A stretch of 64,000 nt of DNA from NCBI GenBank assembly GCA_024195585.1, contig SWBL01000158.1, forward strand, positions 1-64,000, given 5' to 3'. The position numbers and the translations under genes were made by a program. The notes under the pieces were generated by a model. That model saw only the letters and a list, made by a program, of their open reading frames with translations. It ran no database searches and was not told where the DNA came from. How positions within the stretch are numbered: the first letter of the stretch is position 1; each line of letters begins with the position of its first letter. This stretch comes from Aureobasidium sp. EXF-3400. Lineage: Eukaryota; Ascomycota; Dothideomycetes; Dothideales; Saccotheciaceae. This document shows, one piece after another, positions 36,301 through 47,240 of the stretch.

Positions 36301-36784
36301 CAAGCGTGGCGATACACAATTGGCAATCTTCAAGGTCAAGGGTGTATACTATGCCACACAGCAAATGTGTCCTCACAAGCGGGCATTCGTGCTCAGTGAC
36401 GGTCTCATTGGCGATGATATGAAGACAAACAAACTGTGGGTCAGCTGCCCCTACCACAAGCGCAACTACGAGCTCAAGGGCGACGATGCTGGCAAGTGTG
36501 GCAACGACGAGAGTGTCAACATCGCTACCTTCCCTGTGGAGGCTCGCGAGGATGGAAACGTTTACGTCAAACTACCACCTGTTGAGGAGCTTGATTCGGT
36601 TCTGGGAACTAGCAACTTCGTTGTCAAGAAAGACAACGAGGAGAAGCCTTTCGAGAAACTCGACAAGAAGATCCTCAAGGGCCAAAAGGGCAAGTTTGTC
36701 AGCCACTTGGAGAATGGCATGGGTATGAAGGCCAAAGCAAATGCCATCCTTGCTGGTGGTGAGGGCGGCGGTATGGACTGGTAG
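33388..36784 (+). CDS. niiA: Nitrite reductase [NAD(P)H], siroheme type
   Basis: Two exons (33388-33533 and 33595-36784, 61-nt intron) encode 1111 residues, the normal size. The enzyme reduces nitrite to ammonium with six electrons. Seen in order are an FAD/NAD(P)-binding region beginning [11 protein letters not shown] near residue 36, a second dinucleotide fold ([16 protein letters not shown]), and a BFD-type [2Fe-2S] segment with CSCHNV near 499 and [11 protein letters not shown] near 530. A ferredoxin-reductase-like half domain follows, then the siroheme/[4Fe-4S] ligands CVGTTWC near 718 and GVSGCVREC near 752. Last is a C-terminal Rieske-like domain (CPHKRAF near 973, CPYHKRN near 1000). 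The Rieske C-H/C-H ligand set is complete. Expected control is nitrate induction plus nitrogen derepression through the shared promoter. Confidence 0.97.
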
Positions 36785-37785
36785 GCGGTCTGTAGATGAT
36801 TTGACGAATAAAGCATTAGACGGTGTTTTTGGATAAGGACTAGGGCTGCGAGATATCACCTTTTGTATAGTTACACCTCATATGACAAACTTCAACCTAA
36901 AATAATCCTCAGTGTCTTTGATGTGTTCCTACGTTGTGAACTTGTAAATTGACAAGGACTAGGAGCAGTCGAGGTTCAGGACGGGCTCTTTCCCTGTAGG
37001 ATGAGGAAAGCTACGGATATACACGAGATTTGTCATAACTGTCATCTCATGCACATACGGAATGGAAGCAGTTGTGGCACATGATGATGACCATGTAATT
37101 AACAAACGAGTCCACTATACCAGTGATCTCATTACGGTGAAACGGTTTAGGCAGGCAGATTCGAGGCAAAGTGGTGACGGTCTTCTCAGATAAGATCGAG
37201 TCAGATGAAGAAAGTGCGCCCAGTCCGGATAGGGGAAGAGCGGTTGCAAGACACTGCTATTCAAACATAGGCAGTTGGCTGGAGGGTTAGCAAGACAGTC
37301 ATCGACATGAACCAAGATACTAAGCGAGTCATCACTAATTGCAACATTCAAGCAGACGATGAAGAAGATACAAAAAAAGCGACTTTTGGTTAGAGAGCCG
37401 AGTGGATTGGTATATAAAGCTGGCGTAAAACAATGGATCAAAAAAATCAAGGCTAAAGTCTTCGAACAGGGGTATTTTCTTTTGGAAAAGAGGCTGGAAC
37501 AGCAGGACAGTACAGTGAAAAGCAAGAACAAAAACAAAAACGACGAAAAAAAGACGGCAATGATGAGGAAGAGAGGGGATATGAAACATAGCCCCAATGG
37601 TATGTAGCAAAGTACTCTCAAGATGCCGGTAAAGATAAAATAGCAGAATAGGGAACGTCAGGCGGTCGGATATCATTTGCGTGGGAAAATCAAGAAGCAA
37701 GAAGAGAATCGAAAAACTCCAGGGTAAACTCCCCTTCTCCCTGGGGTCGGAAAAGACATACATGGTCTGTAGAATCAAATCAAAA
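36785..37785. other. Convergent intergenic region between niiA and the KH-domain gene
   Basis: No gene is supported. Around 37350-37580 the plus strand is strongly purine-rich with several A runs, so antisense frames there are Phe/Leu/Ser-rich low complexity rather than a protein. It probably contains both 3' UTRs. Confidence 0.6.
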
Positions 37786-40700
37786 TCATTGCGGAGGCCC
37801 TATAGGAGCCGGGTATCCAGAAGCAGATGCAGTAGCAGCAGCAGAACTCGAAGGACGCGAGCCAATCGGGCCATGTGTAGATGACGACGACGATGCGGAC
37901 ACGTTGCCGCCATGGGCATTGACAACCTCGACAGAAATCGAGGCTGACCGGTTGGCGTTGGTATGGTAGTGGGCATTGCTAGAGGCGACGTCGCCGCCTA
38001 GCCCGGGTATCAAAGTGGTGTTGAGCGAAGATGTGGAGCCATTACGCCCGGCGCCAAAGGGGAATTTGCTTTCATAAGGTGTCGACGAAGTGAGCGACGC
38101 CGATGAAGTGGCTGGTCGGCTGCCTGCCGCAGCCAGAGTTGCCCATCCGCCGTTTGCCTGATTGTTGGCACTTTCAGGTTCGACTTCGGGGGCATTGTCG
38201 TTCCAAGGATTGCGATAGCCCGATTCTCGCGATTCCATGCTTTGCAGCGAGGCCTTGGAAGCATTGTTCGAAGCATGCTTGAACAACGAAGATGCAGGAG
38301 AGTTCGAACTGTTCTTGCGCCTTTCAAGGAAAGACGAGAAAGACGACATACTGCCCGGCTTCCTGAGTCTATCGAAGATCGATCGATGTCCTTCACTACT
38401 CTCCCCACTGCCGAAATGAGTACGTGTGGGTGACTCGGCCACGACAGGTGGTTCCGCACGCTGCAGAAGCTTGGAGTCAAAGTATGGCATCGAGTCTTCG
38501 AAAGAATCAGACTTCGGTCGAGGAATGGCACCCTTCACCGTGCTTGCGCTTAGGCCGTGAGAAACCAAGCCAAGGACCAGGAAATCAATAGCATCCTTCA
38601 ACCCGCCAGCGTTGTTGCGTGTATAGGTAAGAAGGAGATTCTCAACTTCGATGTCTTCATCGCCAATTCTCTCGTGCTTTGGCTGTTGGACGATGACTTC
38701 GACAACGTACTGGTCTTTGAGCTTCTGCAGAACATCATCGTGGAACTCTGCAGATACAAGGAAATTGCGAAGCTCGACTGTGCTGGGAAATGAGATATCA
38801 TGACTCTCAGGGACCATGCCCAAGAACTCGTCCACAGCTTGGGGTACTTGATACTCAGGCCCAGACACGGTGATGACATCGCTTGCCTGCTCTGTTCCAG
38901 GAAAAGTGATCTTGCAGTTCCATTTTTTCTCAAGCTCCTCAATCTCAGGCATGCGAGCGACCAGTTCGCGGTGGTACAGTCTGTCGACGACGACTTGCTC
39001 GGAAACGTACTCGGCGTCGACTTTCTCTACCATATCCATGATCTCCTGCTTGACGAGCTCAAGGTTGTCGGCATTCCTTGCAGGGGTACGACAGATGACA
39101 TTGTCGACCTTGACATCGTCATCATCTTTGCCAATGCCCCCACGATCCATAGCATTCGAGAACTTGACAAACACAGAGTACTTCTTCATGATGCGCTGGA
39201 TGTGTTGACCGCCAATACCGATGATACGCTTGTGGTATTGATCTGGAACGTGGAAAGAGATGGAAGCGGGCATCTCCAATTCGACCAGATCGAGACCATT
39301 TTTGGTAGCCTCGTATTGAGCACCGCGCACGTCGATATAGAAGTTGTACTCGTTGAAGCCATCGAAGACAATTTGGACGTTGCTCTGGCTCATGATCTTG
39401 TTGATCTTGCCGTTCTTCTTTCCGCTCACAAACTCTTTGTGTTCGTTGGCAAGCTCAACCTTGACCCGCAAAGTCGAGTTGGCCTTCTTGACAAAGGGCA
39501 GCGAGTTGATGATGGTCATGGCGGCCTTGACCGAATCGTCACTTCCATTGATGTGGAAGTTGAGCTTTTCGAAGTTTATCTCGGCGCCGGAGTTGATGCA
39601 GATGTCGGGAAGCATGGCGCGGATATCGGAGGGCGTGGGCTGCCTTTGCATAGGGTCTAGTTGAGTCAACCACCATGAAGCGCTGTAAAACTGGCCAGCC
39701 AAGGACATAATGTCGCGCACAGTACGCTCGACGTTCAAAATATCAGTCGCCTGCACGCGCAAGAGGCCACTGTGGTTGCCCAGTGGAGGCAGAAGAACAT
39801 AGGAGCCGTTCTGCTCAACAATCTTGCGAATCTTGTCTAGTCGCTCGAGCAGGATGTAGTCGACCTTGCTTGTTGTGATAGCCACATCCTTGACAAATGT
39901 CTTTGTCGTCAGGACCAGATCTTGAAGGCGTCTTTTAGCTTGCATGATGTTTTCTTGACTTTCGCCTGTGATAATGATTTCGTCTCTGGCGCGTGGATAG
40001 GAGCCGGCAGGACTATAACCGAAAATTCCGGGGAACAGGGGCGGGAAGTAGATGGCAGTACCGGTAGCTGACTCGATGAGCTTGATGTTACGGCGGTGTC
40101 GGCCACAAATAAGGGTGTGGAGGGAGAGCTCGAGCTTGATCGTGTCAACTTGTCGCATGAGCTACAATGGCTGTCAGCACGTGGATAAGATGAGTCGGGG
40201 CAGGTCTGGATGGACGTACGATTTGGTCGATCATGATCAAGATCCTGGTCTTCGCATGCTCGCAACACTCCATGTCTCCAAAGATCATGAGACGCAACCT
40301 GTTCTCGACGAGACTGTCTATGGTACCGTGAATGCTGGCCGAGTCGACGTCCATAGGGCGAGGGTTCAACAGGAAGATGTCGGCTTTGGTGCGGTCCGAA
40401 ATGTCGTCCATATGTCTCAGAATGTCGGTGCGTACGCCTTCGGTGTTGGGGACCATGATAAGGGTCGAGTCCACATCGACAGTAGCAGAGCGCTGTCTCG
40501 AGTCAGCGGGGTGCTCTGTTCAGCACGTCTTCAGCCTCGTGTACCTACCAAGGTGATGGGAGTCTCGTTCAATATCTTTGCGCGCATCTTGTATACCAAA
40601 TCCGAATCGCCAGAAAGGCAGACGTTTGTGACGAGGGTGTTCAGCGGACCTCGCTGCATGCCGGGGACAGGCTTGGGTCTGGCCGATGTGACGGTGGCGT

Positions 40701-41172
40701 GGATCTGGGCGTTGCTGGCTTCGGTGATAACTTTGCACAGGGATCGCAGGTTGTCGACATTGCGGGCGTGGACAGGGAGCTCGTGGTTCGGCGGTGGAGA
40801 ATCGGGGTTGTTCGGCTGAGGATGGGTCCAGCGGGCGTAAGCTCCAGGGCTGGCGTAGATGACCGAGTCTGGGTCTGGGCCACTGAGGTTGGAAGCAAAG
40901 GGTATGTTGAAGGACAGGTTGACAAGATGGCCGGGGACCTGTGGATTTGGCTGCATCTGGTGCTGGGTAGCCATGTTCCGCTTGATGTTGGTCGGCGGCA
41001 TGGCCATGTCCTGGTGGTGCGGACGGCCAAAACCCATTGCAGGAGTCATCTTGTCCCAACCATGGCGTGCTTGGCCGGTAAAGTTGGAGATCTTGTGCAT
41101 CGGAAGAGACGGGGGTGTGGAGGAACGAGCGTGAGGGTTTGTGTCAGATGGACGTCGAGGCTGGAGCAGCAC
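37786..41172 (-). CDS. Multi-KH-domain RNA-binding protein
   Basis: Three exons (41172-40549, 40492-40220, 40161-37786) encode 1090 residues; introns are 56 and 58 nt and keep frame. Several KH folds can be recognised by their variable GxxG and hydrophobic patterns: HTLICGRHRRNIKLIESATGT just after exon 3 starts, KNGKINKIMSQSNVQIVFD, and a nearly canonical KRIIGIGGQHIQRIMKKYSVFVKF. The region from about residue 120 to 850 is built from such repeats. The C-terminal 240 residues are Ser/Asn/Ala-rich and disordered, and the N-terminal 60 are Pro/His/Met-rich. The architecture matches ascomycete proteins related to yeast Yll032c, whose role is poorly defined but ribosome- or mRNA-associated binding is likely. 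The Met at 41097 is an alternative start. Confidence 0.85.
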
Positions 41173-41624
41173 TCAAACAAGGACTAGGAGCAGTCAAGAT
41201 CCAGAAGTCGAGTCAAACACGGGCGCCCAAAGAGCCCGCCAGTATCGATAGAGACAAGCCAACCGGAAAAGACTCGTCGTATGTTGCAATCCTTAACGGA
41301 CTAAGTTCACTGTCGTCGTCGTCTCGTCGTCTCGTCGACTCGTCGATTTTCCACACGATCGGGAAAGCGCGTACCACAACAACTGGGGGCGCCAAGCTCA
41401 CTCACGTGCGTGCTTGCTTCCTCCCGAAAGAACGAGTCGACAACAGGTTTTGAGCCTGCTGCCACGAGGCAATGAGGGGATCCAGAAACCTTGCACATAT
41501 TCGCTTTCGTGTTGTACACGCCTTGTTTACACTTGGTTGTTTGGAAGTTGGCACATCTCTATTGCTTTGCCATCTCGTCTATCATTCTCCCCGTCTCCTT
41601 AAACGCTCCACACCCGATGCCGCA
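41173..41624. other. Intergenic with a TCG/TC-rich microsatellite
   Basis: No gene. The upstream region of the KH gene includes a GTC/TCG-rich simple repeat at about 41312-41345. Confidence 0.65.
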
Positions 41625-44159
41625 TCAATATCCAACTCTTCTGACCTCTGCTGCTTCTTCGCCGTAGCGTGGCCCGGCTGCTGCATATCCACCTGCGCCT
41701 TGACTTCCATAGCTATACCTCATATCCACAGGACGTCCATATTCAGGCCCTGGTACCACGCTTACCGCCCTCATTGGTGCCGGAGGAGGTGCCATCGTAG
41801 ATGCACGACCTCCTATCTCTGCAGCTCGAATGTAATCGGCCTGCGGTGCCATGCTCGGTTGTCTTGACATGTATCGCACTGGCTCCATCTCAGGATGTAC
41901 ACTATACGCCCTTGGCGCATATCCTACAGGTGTTGCAGACTCGGGTGGATATACTGATGCTCTCGGTCCTGGGGCATCTCTGATGTACACTGGTCCCGCA
42001 GCCTCCTCCCGATAGTACTGTGGCTCGGGAGCGCGGGAATATTCTCGCTGTCTGTAGGCGCGATAGTCGGTAGGTGCGCTTTCTGCTTGCTCGACCACTC
42101 TTCGCACAGGCGGAGGAGGCGGTGGCATTCTCATTCCGTGCTCGTCCTCGTAGACACTGTGTGCAGACTGGCTCGCGTACATGACAGACTGTCTACTCGG
42201 CGCACGCTCATACATCGACTCGATTTCTGGGCGCAGCTGAGGTGCGACAGACATCCTAGGCTGTGGTTCGGGCTCGTTCGCATAGTATCTGTGGCCATAT
42301 TGATCCACGACAATTCTTCGGGCAGGTGGCGGAGGTGGAGGTGCCATCATGGGTACTGGTCCCTCTCTGGCAGCTCGAAGGTGTGGTGGAGTTACAGATC
42401 TTTCCGAACGCATATACTGCATTTGCGGAGTTCTCATGGCCTCCTCGCCATACCTAGGCGCTCTTTCGGGGAAAGGCTGTGACACGGTGCGGTAGCCAGC
42501 GGGAGACGATATTCTGGCCATAGGAGACATGGGACGGTGTGCAGCATGGAGACTGGCTACACGACGCAGGTCTTGGTCATCTCTTCTAGGTCTAGCATAT
42601 CCAGCAGGGGAGGAAACCCTGATGACAGTAGGAGAAGCGATACTATCCATGCCATAATGCCCGGCTGGAGGGTGAGGAGGTGGAGGCTCCTGGTAATAGG
42701 CTTGTCTCGGACCTGTGACTATCTCAACGTCTGGTGGCAGCTGGTACGGGCGGGTGCGTGATGGTTGCAGAGCAGCGGGTGCAGCGAACGGTGGTGGTGA
42801 TACAGGTTCGGGCTTGATATAAGGCTCAGGCGACGGAGCGCTGGGCTTGGGGCGGCTTTTGCGAGCTTCTTTCGCTTCCCTGTCAGCCTCTCGCTTCCTC
42901 TTCTTTCCCTTTCCTCTTTGTTTCTTGAAAGCACCAGCAGGACTGGTCTGAGCGGAATTGCGAGGCGAAGTGGTTGAGTCGTCGGACTCAAATTGCTGGC
43001 GATAGGAGCTGGTGGATTGGTAGGCATAAGGTGAAGCGGGCAGGGTGGGCGCTGAGGGGTAGCTTGTCTGGGACTGGTTGAGGCCAGGGGGTTTGACCAT
43101 AGTGAGAGGCGAGACTCGAGCAGGTTGGGGTGCAGCGAGCTGAGTGAGGTGGCTGGTGACGACGGGTGCTTGAGGCGACGGGATGTGAGCTTCCTGAGGC
43201 ACGAACTCACTGCTGTCTGTGTCGTCGCTTAGCTGAGTCACGTAGAGATACTGACCGTGTCACTTACCGTCATCCAGGTCCATTGCGTCGGCATCGGCAT
43301 CAGGCCCGCTGAAAGCGTTGGCATCTGGAGGTGAGTATTCCTCCGAGTCTTCTCTTTCGGCGTCGTAAAGAGCCTCGGTGTCAAGGTGCTCAAGAGTCTG
43401 CGAAGATTGGTGCTGCTTGTCATGGTGTTCAACGCCAACAGGATGCTGCTTGGAAAGAGGAGCACTACTTGCCGGACCTGTTGCTGCTTTATTCTTTGGC
43501 GAGCCCTCTTCTGACGACCAATCGTTCGCCTGGCTAGAGTAATACGAATTCTCGTCGAATGAATCACTCGCTGCAGTTTGAGCGTTAGCAGGAGGCTTTA
43601 GACCTGAGATGGGTTTGACCAGCTCGAGCGCTTTTTCAAAAGTCTCGGTCAGATTGATGAGGGGTGCCATGTCTTCCTGATTCTTGAAGAACGAAGTGTG
43701 TCTGCGCTGGTCTGCCGTATCCTTGAGCTGTCTCTCAATGCGCTGTCTCTTCAAATGTGTCTCTGCCCTTATCAAGTCCTCTGACTTTGTCAACAGAACT
43801 GGATCAATACCGCTCTTGGTAACTGTTGTCCCTGTTGCCGTAGACGTGTTCTGTAAGAAGGCTTGCGCGTTCCCCAGACGAGCAGCATCGACAGCTCCGT
43901 AAGACGGATTGTGCATTGTCTGTTCACTGCTTGAGGCATTGAAAAGGCCAGGTAGCTGGGAAGCTGTGGCATAGCTGGCAGTAGATGACGGTCCGGCAGG
44001 AGGTTGAAGCCGCTGTCTCACAGCAGCTGGCAGCTTGAAATGCGCATGTTTGTCTGCCAGGACAGTCTCTTTCAACTGTAACCACTGGTCGTAGAATGCA
44101 GCTTGTACATGTTGCTCCGCGACAGCGGGCCTGTAGCCATTCACCTGCGCCGAAGACAT
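41625..44159 (-). CDS. Uncharacterised Pro/Tyr/Arg-rich protein, possibly nuclear
   Basis: Two exons (44159-43268 and 43216-41625) with a 51-nt intron encode 827 residues. I do not recognise a catalytic domain. The N-terminal 220 residues contain short conserved-looking helical blocks: AAFYDQWLQLKETVLADKH, DPVLLTKSEDLIRAETHLKR and ETFEKALELVKPISG. An acidic segment (DADADAMDLDD) precedes the intron. Exon 2 starts Ser/Pro-rich, then has a strongly basic stretch KKQRGKGKKRKREADREAKEARK that should act as a nuclear localisation signal. The last 400 residues are low-complexity, with repeated SSPAGY, PPPPPP-ARR/VRR-VV and Arg-Tyr-Met motifs. The intron position was fixed because only the acceptor at 43217 restores the long downstream frame. 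A chromatin or RNA-related role is possible but is inference. Confidence 0.75.
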
Positions 44160-44564
44160 GACGAGAAGACTATATCCTGTTTGCGAGCGTCGAACAGCAA
44201 TATCACTAGTAGCAATGGTACTATGCGAGCGTCATGCCTATGCGATCTCTAGTGATAGTGAATGAAGAGCACGCGTGTTGTTTGAGTAAGAGAGAGGAAA
44301 CAAGATTTCGTGATGAAATTGTGAGATCGCCGTCTCAGACTCGGAAGCCGCACGCCAAGCGTCTGCCCTTCCGTCTCGGTGTACCAATGCGGCGGAACCG
44401 ATACCCCTTCGTCTTCCATACCATCGACGTCAACGTGTTGATTTTGCCTTTCTTCTCTTCGACTCTTGTCTTGAATGTTGCCCTCTTTTCATCGGTCTAC
44501 TTCCATCCTTTCACGGTCGGGTTTCATTGCTTCTCGGAGTTTGCTTTCTACTACAGATAGACGC
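44160..44564. other. Divergent promoter region
   Basis: Region of 405 nt between the uncharacterised Pro-rich gene and the SDT1-like gene. A pyrimidine-rich run at 44430-44530 on the plus strand directly precedes the SDT1-like start. Confidence 0.6.
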
Positions 44565-45480
44565 ATGTTTCAGAGCACCATGGCGGACACTCGTAAAGTC
44601 TTCTTTTTCGATATAGATAATTGCGTAGGTTCAAACTTGGCAATATCCCAGGATATGACAGTTGCTAACAACCCTGGTCCAGTTGTACTCTAAGAGTGTG
44701 TTGCGGTTGTCATATTCCTCAATCTGTTTCTAATAATATACAGGCAAGAAAGTACACGAATTGATGGGGGAATTGATTGGTATACATTTCTCGAACAGTG
44801 GTCATGTTGATGCGAGACTGATCAGACGTCAGACAAATACTTTCAAAACCATCTGTCGTTATCACAAGAGGATGCAAACGAATTGCATATGCGGTACTAC
44901 AAAGATTATGGGCTTGCCATCGAGGGTCTTGTACGCCACCACAAGGTCGACGCACTCGAGTACAACGAAAAGGTCGACGACGCGCTGCCCCTCGAAGACA
45001 TCATGTCACCTGACCCAAAGTTGCGCAAGCTGCTCAAGGATCTCGACACGACAAAAGTCAAGCCCTGGCTCTTCACCAATGCCTACATCAACCACGGTCG
45101 AAGGGTAGTCAAGCTGCTGGGTATTGAAGATATGTTCGAGGGCATTACCTACTGCGATTACTCGGCGGCCAGGTTCCTCTGCAAGCCATCACCGGACATG
45201 TTCAAGAAAGCCATGGCTGAGGCTGGTGTGGCATCTCCTGAAGATTGTTATTTTGTCGGTACGTTGCAGCTCAGAGAACGATTACGGACCCCTACTGACA
45301 CTTATTACAGACGACTCTGCTATCAATGCAGCCGGTGCGACTAAAATGGGTTGGACTGCTGCCCATTTAGTAGAATCGGGTGTGACTGCACCCTCGGCTA
45401 AGGTCTCCCAGTACCAAGTCAGCAATCTCGAAGAACTCAGGAGTATCTTCCCTCAGTTCTTTAAGTCGACTTCGTCTTAG
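44565..45480 (+). CDS. sdt1: HAD-superfamily pyrimidine 5'-nucleotidase, Sdt1/Phm8 type
   Basis: Five exons (44565-44624, 44683-44695, 44744-44779, 44833-45258, 45311-45480) encode 234 residues. All introns are 48-58 nt. Exon 2 has only 13 nt and exon 3 only 36 nt, yet together they restore FFFDIDNCLYSKSKKVHELMGELIDKYFQNHLSLSQEDA, the N-terminal catalytic block of this family with the nucleophile Asp and the DxD pair. Later motifs are LFTNAYINHGRRVVKLLGIEDMFEGI (HAD motif II), KPSP with the motif III Lys, and YFVDDSAINAAGA (motif IV acidic pair), restored across the last intron. The family dephosphorylates UMP, CMP and related monophosphates, including toxic analogues. The first of two in-frame ATGs (44565, 44580) is used; the second gives 229 residues. 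Confidence 0.92.
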
Positions 45481-47240
45481 AGTTCAGATGGCGAATCCTC
45501 ATACTATTCATCAAGCATTCTCTTCAAGATAGACAATAATCATAATCCTTGACACCCGCGAGAATGCTTCTCTGTATTCCCTTGAACGTGCGGCCAGTTG
45601 GATCAACAATACTATAGTACGTCTTTGATGCACGTCAAGATCACAGCTAAAGCTGTATAAGCATTGCAACATGCCTAAATCATACTCGTAATGTCAAGTC
45701 TTGGAATAGAGTCAGACTAGCATGAGTAAGGAGAGTGAGACGTTTAAGGAGCCGCGGCGGGTACTGAGCCCCTATCAACAAACTCAAAGGTCGAAATTTT
45801 ACCGTCTTCTAGAATGCAAAGCTAGAACTCACGAAAGCACAGAGAGTCGGCAGAGACGGATATTTGTGAGAGCGAAACGGTCAGTCGACCCGACGCTGTG
45901 TGGTGAAGGTAGAGAGGTATTTGACAAGGACCTGCATTCGGCGCTTTTGCGTGGATTTGGCCGACGGTTCGTATCTCGAGTTATCAAGTCCAACAGCAAT
46001 CTCTTGACTCGTGATGCCGGATCACAAAGTCTACCAGTAAGCAAGTCGTTGACCGGCGGAGACAATCAAGAAAAGACAAGAAAAGCATGATATTCAAAGT
46101 AAAGCTGGGAAACAGGCTTGGTAGGTCTTGTTTTGAAGAGTGTTTTCGATGCCGGGAAATGCGATGCCGGGTAGGATACAGTGTACATGGATGCATGCAT
46201 GCATTGTGCCTGTCAGCACCGCAGCAACGAACGGCAAGTCGTAAGCGGTGCCTGTTAGCATGGTGATGAGAGGGGTTTCAAACATTCAGGTACGGAGTAC
46301 ATCGTCGATAAAATTCGAGCAGACATCAGAGGTGAGGCTACAGAGTCATGGATACTTAAGAGTGGAAGCTGGGCAGTACAGAGGCACGAAGCAAAGATTC
46401 GACTGGTTGTTTCACAGTCGTGACTCCAAGTCGGAGCAAAACCAAGGCCCTTGTCTGGTTCCTTGAAAATAGAAGGACGCTCGGGCACTATTGCGAGACG
46501 GGTTAGATGGGGGCAAGTTGAGGGAGATTCAACCAAGACAGAATGGGGCTGGCGCGTTGCGGGAGTGTGGGTTTACGGAGGTTTGCCACGGGCTTTCGTC
46601 GTCATCACGGCGGTTGAGGCCATGTTTCGAGTGCAGAGATGAAGGCATGGTTTGGGGCTGTACGGGCAGGGAGTGTCTGATGGTAAGTGAAGGATGGTGG
46701 ATACAAAAGCTTGGCCGGCGCGAGGTGTTAGGGAGAAGTCGTGGTTGCTTACGAAGTTGGTGGGCGCAGAATTGAGATCGGCCCCAGTGTTGCGGTGGTT
46801 GTTGAATTGTGTTTGGTCGTCAGTCTGCGGTGCCACTCTGCCAAAGCCCCTAATTAACACGGCTTGTCCAAAAAGGCCCGTGTTTCGCTCCTTAACCTTT
46901 CGAGACCGAAAGCCCCCAAGCAGCGAGCACAGGCGCCTGGCGCACAAACAACATAGCGCGACATCTCCCAATCAACAATCTTTTTGCTGCTGCTGCTGCT
47001 GCTGTTGCTCGTCTTCTGCATTTCGCATCTCGCTGTCCGATATCCCCACCACCTCTTCCGCCCCACGACTCCCGGCGACCTCGTCTCCGCCGTATACCAT
47101 TGCCCACGCAGGCCGAGGGCTGGCCACAGAGAGACACTAGACGGCCCATCACGACCACATCGGCCGCTCCTCCGCGCTTTACTCTCCGCCATCTGTCTTG
47201 CTCCGTCTCGTGCGAGACCTCCTCTCTACCAGCACACAGT
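45481..47240. other. Long upstream region of KRE6 with a TGC microsatellite
   Basis: 1.76 kb without a supportable gene. A 122-codon frame at 45722-46090 is basic and lacks motifs. A pure TGC repeat run lies at 46985-47009. The KRE6 frame is open upstream from 47100, so the start could be earlier, but the part before 47241 is Arg/Thr-rich and not conserved-looking. Confidence 0.55.
46985..47009. repeat. TGC trinucleotide microsatellite
   Basis: Seven to eight consecutive TGC units with one TGT interruption, in the presumed leader or promoter of KRE6. Confidence 0.85.

Noticed and set aside
37115..37621. 168-codon antisense frame rich in Phe, Leu, Ser
   Set aside because: It is the translation of a purine-rich 3' region read on the other strand: low complexity, no domain, no splice support.
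45722..46090. 122-codon ORF with basic composition
   Set aside because: No motif, no compositional shift from its surroundings, and it lies in the KRE6 upstream region; left unannotated as a gene.
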